A DNA stretch of 64,000 nt, from positions 511,520 through 575,519 of the forward strand of contig AP014683.1 in the NCBI GenBank assembly GCA_000828975.1, written 5' to 3'. The notes under the pieces were generated by a model. That model saw nothing but the letters and a program-made list of their open reading frames with translations. It had not been told where the DNA came from and searched no databases. Each line of letters opens with the position of its first letter. The stretch's first letter is position 1. The DNA is from Burkholderiales bacterium GJ-E10. Lineage in GTDB: Bacteria > Pseudomonadota > Gammaproteobacteria > Burkholderiales > Burkholderiaceae_F. Below, in pieces: positions 56,546 through 64,000 of this stretch. The translations under genes were made by a program, and so were the position numbers.

Positions 56546-57556
56546 CTACTTCACCAACGCGATCTCGACCGTCACGTGCGACAGCACGCGGAAGCGGTCG
56601 AGCATGGCGCGATAGAACTCGGCGTCGCGCGCCGAGTCGGTTTCCACGCTGAGGATGGCGGCGACGTGGCCGGGTCCGACCCGCCACAAGTGGAGATCGG
56701 TAACGCGATCGCCTTCGGATTCCACCGTCGCGCGGAGGTTCTCGGCGAGCCGCGGGTCGGGAGTCATGTCGAGGAGGATCGCGCCGGTGTCCCGGATCAG
56801 TGCGTACGACCAGGTTGCGATGACGGCCGCGCCGATGATCCCGGCCAGCGGATCCATCCATAGCCACCCGAATGCGCGCGCCAGGACCAGTCCGACGATC
56901 ACGAGAATGGATACCGCCGCATCGGCGGCGACGTGGATGATGGCGGCGCGCATGTTGTTGTCGCGGTGAGCGGCGCTTGCGTGCTCCGGTCCGTGGTCGT
57001 GATCGGGATCATGGTGGTCATGACCATGATCATGGTCATGATCATGGTCATGGTCGTCATCGTGATCGTGCGCATGTCCATGGTGATGATGGTGGCCGCC
57101 GCGGCTGAGAATCCAGGCGCTGCCGATGTTCACCGCCAGGCCGACGAAGGCGATCGGGATGGCCTGGGCGAAATGAATCTGCACGGGTTGAAGCAGGCGC
57201 AGCACGGACTCGTACCAGATCAGCAGGGCGATCATCGCGAGGATGATCGCGCTCGTGAATCCCGCGAGGTCGCCCAGCTTGCCGGTGCCGAAGGAGAATC
57301 GGGGATCGTTTGCGTGGCTGCGCGCATAACGGTAGGCCAATGCCGCCAGCAGCAGGGCGCCGGCATGGGTGCTCATGTGCAGGCCGTCGGCAACGAGTGC
57401 GATCGATCCGAAGAGGAGGCCGCCGACGATTTCCGCGAACATCATCGCCCCGCACAGCGCGATCACGGCCCAGGTGCGCCGTTCGCTCGCCTCGTGGTCG
57501 GCGGCAAGAAAGACGTGCCCATGGATCCCCGGTGCTGCGGTGGCGGCTTCGATCAT
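56546..57556 (-). CDS. dmeF: DmeF-type cation diffusion facilitator
   Basis: 336 residues. DmeF-like start (HVFLAADHEASERRTWAVIA), six membrane helices, metal site HVAADAAVSILV and a very long His/Asp loop (GGHHHHHGHAHDHDDDHD and further HD repeats, about residues 165-205). The CDF C-terminal domain includes VTDLHLWRVGPGHVA. DmeF proteins export cobalt and nickel. Co-transcribed with dmeR, 24 bp upstream. Confidence 0.93.
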   Translation of the reverse strand: MIEAATAAPGIHGHVFLAADHEASERRTWAVIALCGAMMFAEIVGGLLFGSIALVADGLHMSTHAGALLLAALAYRYARSHANDPRFSFGTGKLGDLAGFTSAIILAMIALLIWYESVLRLLQPVQIHFAQAIPIAFVGLAVNIGSAWILSRGGHHHHHGHAHDHDDDHDHDHDHDHGHDHHDPDHDHGPEHASAAHRDNNMRAAIIHVAADAAVSILVIVGLVLARAFGWLWMDPLAGIIGAAVIATWSYALIRDTGAILLDMTPDPRLAENLRATVESEGDRVTDLHLWRVGPGHVAAILSVETDSARDAEFYRAMLDRFRVLSHVTVEIALVK

Positions 57557-57580
57557 GATCTCGTTCTCACTGGCAGTCGC

Positions 57581-57853
57581 TCACTTCAGGTAGCTGCGAA
57601 GCACGTCGATCAACTGTTCCCGCGCATCTTCCGTGCCGGATTCGATTCCGGCGTCGACCAGATGCGTGCGCACGTGATCTTCGAGCACTTCGCTCATCAG
57701 TCCATTGACGGCGCCCCGAACCCCTGCGATCCGGTGCATGACCGTCTCGCAGCCGGATTCCTCTTCCAGAGCCCGTTCGATGGCTTCGACCTGGCCGCGG
57801 ATGCGGCGGACCCGGGCCAACAGCTTTTTCTTCTCGTGAACGGTGTGGGACAT
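57581..57853 (-). CDS. dmeR: RcnR/DmeR-type metal-sensing repressor
   Basis: 90 residues of the CsoR/RcnR/FrmR family: KKKLLARVRRIRGQVEAIER, ESGCETVMHRIAGVRGAVNG, and HVRTHLVDAG. The Cys35-region Cys and two His (SEVLEDHVRTH) with the N-terminal His of MSHTVHEKK fit a Co/Ni-type H-C-H-H site. Predicted to repress dmeRF until metal binds. Confidence 0.9.
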   Translation of the reverse strand: MSHTVHEKKKLLARVRRIRGQVEAIERALEEESGCETVMHRIAGVRGAVNGLMSEVLEDHVRTHLVDAGIESGTEDAREQLIDVLRSYLK

Positions 57854-57870
57854 ATAGGGGGGTATCCTAT
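57854..57870. promoter_or_regulatory. RcnR-type operator before dmeR
   Basis: ATA-GGGGGG-TAT with an outer ATAGG...CCTAT symmetry. RcnR/DmeR repressors recognise a G-tract flanked by short A/T inverted repeats. It ends one base before the dmeR start codon. Confidence 0.75.
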
Positions 57871-58044
57871 CAGACCAGGAGGAATTACCGGTTGCAATTT
57901 TATGGATTGCCTGATGAAGTACCAACGAAGCGAGAAGTACCAGCGAAACGGAATGCACGGGCGGCACCCGGTGGCCTGCCGGCGGACGTCGGACGTCCCG
58001 CATGGCAGGATCGGACGCGGTGCCGAGCCCCAACCGGAGGTGGA

Positions 58045-59031
58045 ATGATGGCCGGCGACGCGACGAATGACCTGGATTCCGGCCATGGCACGGCAGGGGG
58101 CGGATCTTCGCACTGCCATCATGGCTGCGGCCACGGCGGACATCATCACCATGGCGATCCGGACCGGCAGTCGACGGCCTTTCGGGTGGCGATCGCCCTC
58201 AACGCATCATTCGTGGTGGCGCAGTTCGCCTACGGCGTTGCGGCCAACTCGACCGCGCTGATGGCCGATGCCGGGCACAACCTTGCGGACGTCCTCGGCC
58301 TGGCGCTGGCGCTTGCGGCCTCGATCCTGGCCAAGCGCGCCCCCAGCCCCCGGTTCACCTACGGCTTGCGCAGCAGTTCGATCCTGGCGGCGCTGGCCAA
58401 CGCCATGCTGCTGTTGCTCACCTGCGGCGGGATTGCCTGGGAAGCCGCGCGGCGCATGCTCGCGCCGCCGCCGGTGTCGGGCCTGACCGTGACTTTGGTT
58501 GCCGCTGCCGGGATTTTCGTCAACGGCGTTTCGGCGTGGCTCTTCCTGCGCGGCAGCAAGGCCGACATGAACGTGCGGGGCGCCTTTCTTCACATGGCGG
58601 GCGACGCGGCGCTCTCCTTGGGCGTGGTCGTCGCGGGCCTGGTGATCATGAATACCGGTTGGTACTGGATCGATCCGGTGGTGAGCCTGGGGATCGTGGT
58701 TCTGATCCTCGCCGGCACCTGGGGACTCCTGCGCGAGTCGGTGCGCTTGATACTTTCGGCGGTGCCGGCGGGCGTCGACCGCGACGCGGTGACGGCGTTC
58801 TTGCGCGGCAGGCCGGGCGTGACCGACGTCCACGACCTGCACATCTGGGGGATGAGTACGACCGAGAACGCCCTGACGGTGCACCTCGTCATGCCCGCCG
58901 GCCATCCCGGCGATGCCGTGCTCGACGAAATCGCCGAAGGCCTGCGCACGCACTTCTCGATCGCGCACAGCACGCTGCAGGTCGAGATGGGGACGACCGA
59001 ACATGCGTGCGCCTTACAGCCGACGGGGTGA
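58045..59031 (+). CDS. CzcD-like cation diffusion facilitator
   Basis: 328 residues. A His-rich N-terminus (HCHHGCGHGGHHHHGD), six helices with ALMADAGHNLADVLG and FLHMAGDAALSLGVV (two HxxxD/DxxxD zinc sites), and the C-terminal VTDVHDLHIWGMSTTENALT. CzcD-type proteins export zinc, cobalt or cadmium. Double ATG at 58045/58048 after GGAGG. Divergent from dmeR; the two CDF proteins and the ZIP importer suggest active metal balance. Confidence 0.92.
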   Translation: MMAGDATNDLDSGHGTAGGGSSHCHHGCGHGGHHHHGDPDRQSTAFRVAIALNASFVVAQFAYGVAANSTALMADAGHNLADVLGLALALAASILAKRAPSPRFTYGLRSSSILAALANAMLLLLTCGGIAWEAARRMLAPPPVSGLTVTLVAAAGIFVNGVSAWLFLRGSKADMNVRGAFLHMAGDAALSLGVVVAGLVIMNTGWYWIDPVVSLGIVVLILAGTWGLLRESVRLILSAVPAGVDRDAVTAFLRGRPGVTDVHDLHIWGMSTTENALTVHLVMPAGHPGDAVLDEIAEGLRTHFSIAHSTLQVEMGTTEHACALQPTG

Positions 59032-59085
59032 GTGGGCGAGTTGCGTAGAATGGGACGCGCGTTATCCGTTTCGTCCCTCGACACC

Positions 59086-60225
59086 ATGCTCCGGATTTTC
59101 CTTGCGACGGCCGCCGCGATCCTGTTGCTGGGCGGATGCTCCGATTTCATTGCCGAGACCGGGCCGAATGCGATCAACATCAAGGTGCTTCCGGGAACCT
59201 TGGTCGCGTCGCACGGCATCGAACTCGTCAAGGTCGACTACCCGACTGCGCATGCGATCGCGGTGCGGGAGCACATCCCCCACTTTTCCTCGTTCGCGGC
59301 GGGCGCGGGTCCGGCCAGTCCGGTGGTCGGCTCCGGAGACGTCCTGACCGTCGCGATCTGGAAGGCATCACCCGCGACCCTGTTCGCGTCGGGCGGATCG
59401 CCGGCAGTCGTCAATCTGCCGGCCCGGATGGTCGACAATGCCGGCGATGTGGCCGAGCCGTTCGTCGGCACGCTGCATGTCGCCGGTCGCACCGTGCGAC
59501 AGATCGAGGGGGACATCGCGCAGCGGCTTTCGGCTGCGCCCCGTCCGTTTCAGGTCTTCGTCGCACGGACGATCAACAACACCCGCAACGTCACCGTGGT
59601 GGGGAACGTGGCGCACAGCATGGAGGTACCGCTGAATCCGGGCGGTGTGCGGCTGTTGCGCGCCATTGCGCTGGCCGGCGGCGTGACCAAGCCGGTCGAT
59701 CAGGTCTCGATCCAGCTTTCCCGCGGCGGGCGGGTGATGGTCATGCCGTTCGAGGACATCCTGCGGGATCCGAGTCAGAACATTCCGCTGCGTGCCGGGG
59801 ATGTCGTCGCCGCCATCTCCCGGCCGTGGCGATTCATCGTCCTCGGCGCCACCGGCGGCAACCGCGAGATCGAGTTCCAGACCAGCGGCATCAGCTTGGC
59901 GCAGGCGATCGCGCGGGCGGGCGGCATCGACGACAACCGGGGCAATCCTTCCGCGGTGTTCGTGTTCCGGTTTTCCGATCCGGAGGGGCTGCCGTCGGAT
60001 CTGCGCGGCGTTCCACCCGTCGACGGCAAGGTTCCGACGATCTTCGAATTCGATCTGCGCGACCCGGCGGTTCTGTTCGCCGCGGAAACCTTTCCGATGC
60101 GCGACCACGACCTGCTCTATGTCTCCGACGCGCCGTCGGCCGACCTGCAGAAGGTGTTCAACCTCATCGGCTCGATCGTCTTCCCGTATCAGGCCTACGT
60201 CGCCGCCGGCGGCACGATGCCCTGA
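59086..60225 (+). CDS. Wza-type polysaccharide export lipoprotein
   Basis: 379 residues. Lipoprotein signal ATAAAILLLGGC, polysaccharide-export domain (VGSGDVLTVAIWKASP), then two SLBB domains (NVTVVGNVAHSMEVPLN, FIVLGATGGNREIEFQ). Forms an outer-membrane export channel. No polysaccharide synthesis genes are in the window. ATG 59086 fits the signal peptide; 59050 is an earlier alternative. Confidence 0.9.
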   Translation: MLRIFLATAAAILLLGGCSDFIAETGPNAINIKVLPGTLVASHGIELVKVDYPTAHAIAVREHIPHFSSFAAGAGPASPVVGSGDVLTVAIWKASPATLFASGGSPAVVNLPARMVDNAGDVAEPFVGTLHVAGRTVRQIEGDIAQRLSAAPRPFQVFVARTINNTRNVTVVGNVAHSMEVPLNPGGVRLLRAIALAGGVTKPVDQVSIQLSRGGRVMVMPFEDILRDPSQNIPLRAGDVVAAISRPWRFIVLGATGGNREIEFQTSGISLAQAIARAGGIDDNRGNPSAVFVFRFSDPEGLPSDLRGVPPVDGKVPTIFEFDLRDPAVLFAAETFPMRDHDLLYVSDAPSADLQKVFNLIGSIVFPYQAYVAAGGTMP

Positions 60226-60466
60226 CGGCGAGGCGGTTCCCGCGCGCGATCCGGCCGGACTCCTGGCGGGGAGTCCGATTCCCGCGCCGCCGGTTCGCGG
60301 TCGGTCGGGGTCAGCCGAAGCGCTTATGTAACGTTCACGAGGAATCTGGGATACTCCGCCCGCTTTCCTGCCGCGGCACGGAAGAGGAATCGTTTCCGGG
60401 GCGTTTGCGGCAATTGCGTCGAATGTCGCGGGTGGGCTTCGACGCGGTGGGGGCGCTGGAGGGAAT

Positions 60467-61426
60467 ATGGAAGTCGTTCTTGCCCAACCCAGGGGCTTTT
60501 GCGCCGGCGTGGTGCGCGCGATCGAGATCGTCGAGCGGGCACTCGAGTTGTACGGATCGCCGGTCTACGTACTGCATGAGATCGTGCACAACCAGCATGT
60601 GGTGGCGGCCTTGCGCGCCCGCGGTGCGGTCTTTACCGAGGATCTGGCCGAGGTTCCGGCGGAGGCGGTGACGATTTTCAGCGCTCACGGGGTGTCCGAC
60701 GCGCGGGTCGACGAGGCGAGCCTTCGCCGCCTGCACGTGATCGACGCGACCTGCCCGCTGGTGGCCAAGGTTCATCTGCAGGCCCGGAAGTACAGTTGCG
60801 AGGGCGCCGAGGTGGTCATCGTCGGCCATGCGGGTCATCCGGAGGTCGAGGGTACGCGGGGACGGATTCCCGGTCCGGTGCACGTCGTGTCCGGTCCGGC
60901 GGAGGTTGCCCGGTTGACGGTGTCCGACCCGGATCGTCTGGCCTACGTCACCCAGACCACCTTGAGCGTGGACGATACCCGCGATACAATCGCGGCTTTG
61001 CGTGCACGATTTCCGGCCATTCGAGGACGCGAACTCGACGGTATCTGCTACGCTACCCAAAACCGGCAGAACGCGGTCCGGATCCTGGCGCGGGACACCC
61101 AGTTGTTGCTGGTGGTCGGCGCCCGGAACAGCTCCAACTCGAACCGACTGCGGGAAGTCGGCGCCCAGGCCGGAATGGCCGCTTACCTCGTGGAAGACGC
61201 AAGCGAGATCGATCCCGCGTGGATCGTTCCCGGGTTGCGGGTAGGCGTGACCGCCGGGGCATCCACGCCGGAGCGCCTCGTTCAGGATGTGCTGAAGCGG
61301 CTGGCGGGCATGGAAGACATCGAGGTGCGGCAATTGACCGCCGAGCCGGAGCAAGTGAGCTTCAATCTGCCCGCTGTTCTTCAGCACAATCGGCGCAGCG
61401 CCGCCAGCAGCCAAGAAATAATCTGA
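60467..61426 (+). CDS. ispH: 4-hydroxy-3-methylbut-2-enyl diphosphate reductase
   Basis: Last step of the methylerythritol phosphate pathway, giving IPP and DMAPP. 319 residues; three cluster Cys in PRGFCAGVVRAIE (12), DATCPLVAKVH (about 95) and CYATQNRQ (about 193), with HEIVHNQHVV and SNSNRLREV. This is the copy linked to hopanoid genes. Starts the ispH-hpnH-squalene synthase-shc operon. Confidence 0.96.
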   Translation: MEVVLAQPRGFCAGVVRAIEIVERALELYGSPVYVLHEIVHNQHVVAALRARGAVFTEDLAEVPAEAVTIFSAHGVSDARVDEASLRRLHVIDATCPLVAKVHLQARKYSCEGAEVVIVGHAGHPEVEGTRGRIPGPVHVVSGPAEVARLTVSDPDRLAYVTQTTLSVDDTRDTIAALRARFPAIRGRELDGICYATQNRQNAVRILARDTQLLLVVGARNSSNSNRLREVGAQAGMAAYLVEDASEIDPAWIVPGLRVGVTAGASTPERLVQDVLKRLAGMEDIEVRQLTAEPEQVSFNLPAVLQHNRRSAASSQEII

Positions 61427-61432
61427 TCTGTT

Positions 61433-62542
61433 ATGAGCATTCCTCTGATCCAGCAGTACCGCATCGCCCGTTACGTGCTTCGCCAGAAACTGCAAGGCCG
61501 GCGGCGTTATCCCCTGGTCCTGATGCTGGAGCCGCTGTTCCAGTGCAACCTCGCCTGCGCGGGCTGCGGCAAGATCGATTACCCGCAGGAGATCCTGAGC
61601 CGTCGGCTGACTCTCGAGGAGTGCTTGGCGGCGGTTGACGAGTGCGACGCGCCGGTGGTTTCGATCCCCGGGGGCGAGCCGCTGATCCACAAGGACATGC
61701 CCGCGATCGTCGCCGGGATCGTGGCGCGGCGGAAATTCGTCTACCTTTGCAGCAACGCCATCCTGCTCGAGAGCAAGATGGATGAGTATCAGCCGTCGCC
61801 CTATCTGACGTTTTCGATCCATCTCGACGGCCTGCGCGAGCGCCATGACGCGTCCGTCTGCCGCGAGGGGGTGTTCGACAAGGCGGTCGCGGCGATCCGC
61901 GAAGCCCGCCGGCGGGGGTTCCGGGTCAACGTCAACTGCACCTTGTTCCTGGGCGAAAACCCCGAGGAAGTCGCCGAATTCTTCGACTTCTGCACCGAAC
62001 TGGACGTCGAAGGCATCACAGTGTCGCCGGGCTACAGCTACGAGCGCGCGCCGCGCCAGGACGTGTTCCTGCAGCGCCGCCAGAGCAAGCGGCTGTTCCG
62101 CGAGATCTTCAAGCGGGGGACGGAGCGGGGGCGCCGCTGGCGGCTCAACCATTCCAGCCTCTTCCTGGACTTCCTTGCCGGCAATCAGGATTACCACTGC
62201 ACGCCCTGGAGCAATCCCACGCGCAACATTTTCGGTTGGCAGCGTCCCTGCTACCTGATGGCCGATGGCGGCTATGCCGACAGCTTCCGGGCGCTGATGG
62301 ACGAGACCGAGTGGGATCGGTACGGAACCGGCAATCATCCGGCGTGCAGCAATTGCCTCGCGCATTGCGGCTACGAGGGAACCGCCGTCGAGGATGCGGT
62401 TGCGCACCCCCTCAAGGCGCTGCTGGTGCGGCTGCGCGGACCGCGCACGACCGGGGACATGGTTCCCGAACCGGCCATGCGGCATCCGAGCATCGAGAGC
62501 ATTCCCATCTCGACCGGTGGCGAGCGCGCGGAGCCGCGTTGA
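61433..62542 (+). CDS. hpnH: adenosyl-hopene transferase HpnH (radical SAM)
   Basis: 369 residues. The radical SAM cluster CNLACAGCGK (CxxxCxxC) is followed by the HpnH-type sequences VVSIPGGEPLIHKDMPAIVA and HCTPWSNPTRNIFGWQRPCY. It adds adenosine to diploptene, starting bacteriohopanetetrol side-chain synthesis. 6 bp after ispH. Confidence 0.95.
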   Translation: MSIPLIQQYRIARYVLRQKLQGRRRYPLVLMLEPLFQCNLACAGCGKIDYPQEILSRRLTLEECLAAVDECDAPVVSIPGGEPLIHKDMPAIVAGIVARRKFVYLCSNAILLESKMDEYQPSPYLTFSIHLDGLRERHDASVCREGVFDKAVAAIREARRRGFRVNVNCTLFLGENPEEVAEFFDFCTELDVEGITVSPGYSYERAPRQDVFLQRRQSKRLFREIFKRGTERGRRWRLNHSSLFLDFLAGNQDYHCTPWSNPTRNIFGWQRPCYLMADGGYADSFRALMDETEWDRYGTGNHPACSNCLAHCGYEGTAVEDAVAHPLKALLVRLRGPRTTGDMVPEPAMRHPSIESIPISTGGERAEPR

Positions 62543-62544
62543 CC

Positions 62545-63627
62545 ATGCGTGACGCTTGCCATTCGCCGCCGACGCAGGCGGAGGATGATCGCCTGCAGGA
62601 CGCGTTGCTGGACGGTGTCTCGCGCACGTTCGCGCTCACCATTCCGCAGCTCCCCGGTTCGCTCGGCCGCGTGGTCGGCAACGCGTATCTGCTCTGCCGC
62701 ATCATCGATACGATCGAGGACGAAGTCACCTTGCCGGTGGCCGATAAACGCCGGTTCTACGACCGGTTCCTGCGTTCCCTGGCGGGCGAAGAGGCGGCGC
62801 AGCCGTGGGTCGATGAACTGATCCCCACGCTGTCGCCCACGGCGTCCACGGATGAGCATACGCTGGTGCGCGAGATCCCCCGCGTGATCGCGATCATGCA
62901 CGGATTCAATCCGGCGCAGCGGGCCGCGTTGACGGAGTGCGTGCGCATCATGGCCGACGGCATGGCCGAGTTCCAGCAGCGCAAGAGCCTCGACGGCCTG
63001 ACGGACCTGGCCGAGCATGCGCGCTATTGCTACTACGTCGCCGGGGTGGTGGGCGAGATGCTCACCCGCCTGTTCTGCGATTACTCCCCCGAGATCGCGC
63101 GCAACCGCGACGGGCTCATGGCGCGTTCGGTGTCGTTCGGCCAGGGCCTGCAGATGACCAATATTCTCAAGGACGTCTGGGAAGACCGGATCCGCGGCGC
63201 CTGCTGGCTGCCGCGCGACGTGTTTCTCGCCCAGGGCTGCGACCTGAGCCGTCTCGATCCGCAGCGCCCCCAGCCGGGTTTCGCCAAGGCGATGGATCTG
63301 CTGATCGGGGAGGCCCGCAACTGCCTGGAAGAGGCGCTGGAGTACACCCTGCTGATTCCGCGCGAAGAGACGGGCATCCGCAATTTCTGCCTGTGGGCGA
63401 TCGGCATGGCCGTGCTCAGTTTGCGCAAGCTGCACCGCCACCTCGATTTCCACGAGGGGCGGCAGGTCAAGATCACGCGCCGCAGCGTTGCGGCGACGAT
63501 CGCGGTATGCCGTTTCGCGGCGCCGCGCGATGGATTGTTGCGGCAGTTGTTCGCGGGTGCGAGCATCGGCCTGCCGCGGGGTGCGCGGTGCGCGGTCTAT
63601 CTGCCGGCATCGCCCCGGGACGCGTGA
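62545..63627 (+). CDS. squalene synthase (farnesyl-diphosphate farnesyltransferase type)
   Basis: 360 residues. Substrate motifs DTIEDE (first Asp-rich) and FGQGLQMTNILKDVWED (second), with RTFALTIPQLPGSLGRVVGN and YCYYVAGVVGEMLTRLF. It condenses two farnesyl diphosphates to squalene in one enzyme, unlike the HpnCDE route, whose genes are not seen. Starts 2 bp after hpnH. Confidence 0.92.
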   Translation: MRDACHSPPTQAEDDRLQDALLDGVSRTFALTIPQLPGSLGRVVGNAYLLCRIIDTIEDEVTLPVADKRRFYDRFLRSLAGEEAAQPWVDELIPTLSPTASTDEHTLVREIPRVIAIMHGFNPAQRAALTECVRIMADGMAEFQQRKSLDGLTDLAEHARYCYYVAGVVGEMLTRLFCDYSPEIARNRDGLMARSVSFGQGLQMTNILKDVWEDRIRGACWLPRDVFLAQGCDLSRLDPQRPQPGFAKAMDLLIGEARNCLEEALEYTLLIPREETGIRNFCLWAIGMAVLSLRKLHRHLDFHEGRQVKITRRSVAATIAVCRFAAPRDGLLRQLFAGASIGLPRGARCAVYLPASPRDA

Positions 63628-63631
63628 GATC

Positions 63632-64000
63632 ATGTACGAAAAGACCTTGTTCGCACCGCAGACCATGGACGAACGCCTCGATGCCGCCATCGCGCGCGCC
63701 CGCTCCGCCCTGACGGAGCGCCAGCGCCCGGACGGCCACTGGTGCTTCGAGTTCGAAGCGGACTGCACCATCCCCTCCGAATACATCCTGATGATGCACT
63801 ACATGGATGAGATCGACGGGGCGCTGCAGAAGAAGCTGGCGCGATACATTCGTGAACACCAGAACGCCGACGGCGGCTGGCCGCTCTACTGGGGCGGACA
63901 GACCGATCTCAGCTGTGCGGTGAAGGCCTATTACGCGCTCAAGCTGGCGGGGGACGATCCGGAGGCCCCGCACATGCAGCGGGCGCGCCAGGCGATCATC
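63632..64000 (+). CDS. shc: squalene-hopene cyclase, N-terminal part (runs off the window)
   Basis: First 123 residues. QRPDGHWCFEFEADCTIPSE, YILMMHYMDEIDGAL and YIREHQNADGGWPLYWGG, the first QW-type repeats of bacterial Shc. Cyclises squalene to hopene. The catalytic DxDD lies beyond the window. 4 bp after the squalene synthase. Confidence 0.95.
   Translation, partial: MYEKTLFAPQTMDERLDAAIARARSALTERQRPDGHWCFEFEADCTIPSEYILMMHYMDEIDGALQKKLARYIREHQNADGGWPLYWGGQTDLSCAVKAYYALKLAGDDPEAPHMQRARQAII

Noticed and set aside
57000-57060. simple-sequence DNA repeat (CATGATCATGGTC-like)
   Set aside because: It encodes the HD-rich loop of DmeF; length variation there is possible but it is not a separate element.
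56933-58048. 371-codon plus-strand frame with VMTMIMVMIMVM-like repeats
   Set aside because: It is the antisense of the His/Asp-rich loop of dmeF and of dmeR.

Overview
High-GC chromosomal DNA of a hopanoid-forming betaproteobacterium, most likely Burkholderiales. The order uvrD / BPSS1780-family membrane protein / type II homoserine kinase / polA, the xseB-ispA-dxs operon and the hopanoid genes all fit this, but no rRNA is present and the assignment is inference.

Layout. (1) 1-10,632, host core: 3' part of uvrD, a membrane-protein gene and thrB on the minus strand, then polA, a ZIP metal transporter, xseB, ispA, dxs and tRNA-Ser(UGA). (2) About 10.6-48.3 kb, an integrated and decayed conjugative element. 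It carries a P4-type tyrosine integrase next to the tRNA gene; a minus-strand leftward operon (AlpA-like regulator, four small ORFs including three membrane proteins, an EexN-like lipoprotein, an HD protein, ssb remnant); a 3.4-kb IS21-like element; RP4-type transfer genes traG-traF and trbC-D-E-J-L-F-G-I; a HigBA toxin-antitoxin pair; an IS66-like element inside trbE; a copper module (cusCBAF, diheme cytochrome c, small secreted/membrane proteins) splitting trbL from trbF; and a right-hand cargo of small-molecule enzymes (PhzF, PaiB, two GNATs, an alpha/beta hydrolase, isochorismatase, GlxA-type regulator). The right end is marked by a second, diverged copy of the last codons of trbI followed by a sequence like the 3' end of tRNA-Ser. 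(3) 48.3-64 kb, host side: a two-partner secretion pair with a frameshift in each gene, dmeR-dmeF and another CDF metal exporter, a Wza-type export lipoprotein, and the operon ispH-hpnH-squalene synthase-shc.

Function. IspA and Dxs on the left, and IspH, HpnH, squalene synthase and squalene-hopene cyclase on the right, belong to one isoprenoid-to-hopanoid route, so the mobile element sits between related gene groups. The transfer machinery looks inactive: ssb and traG are both 5'-truncated at the IS21-like element, trbE is split by the IS66-like element with an 8-bp target duplication, and trbB and a relaxase are not seen. Integrase, the AlpA-like gene, copper efflux and HigBA look intact, so the element probably persists as a metal-resistance island. 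The two single-event frameshifts in the secretion pair could be real decay or assembly errors; read data would decide.
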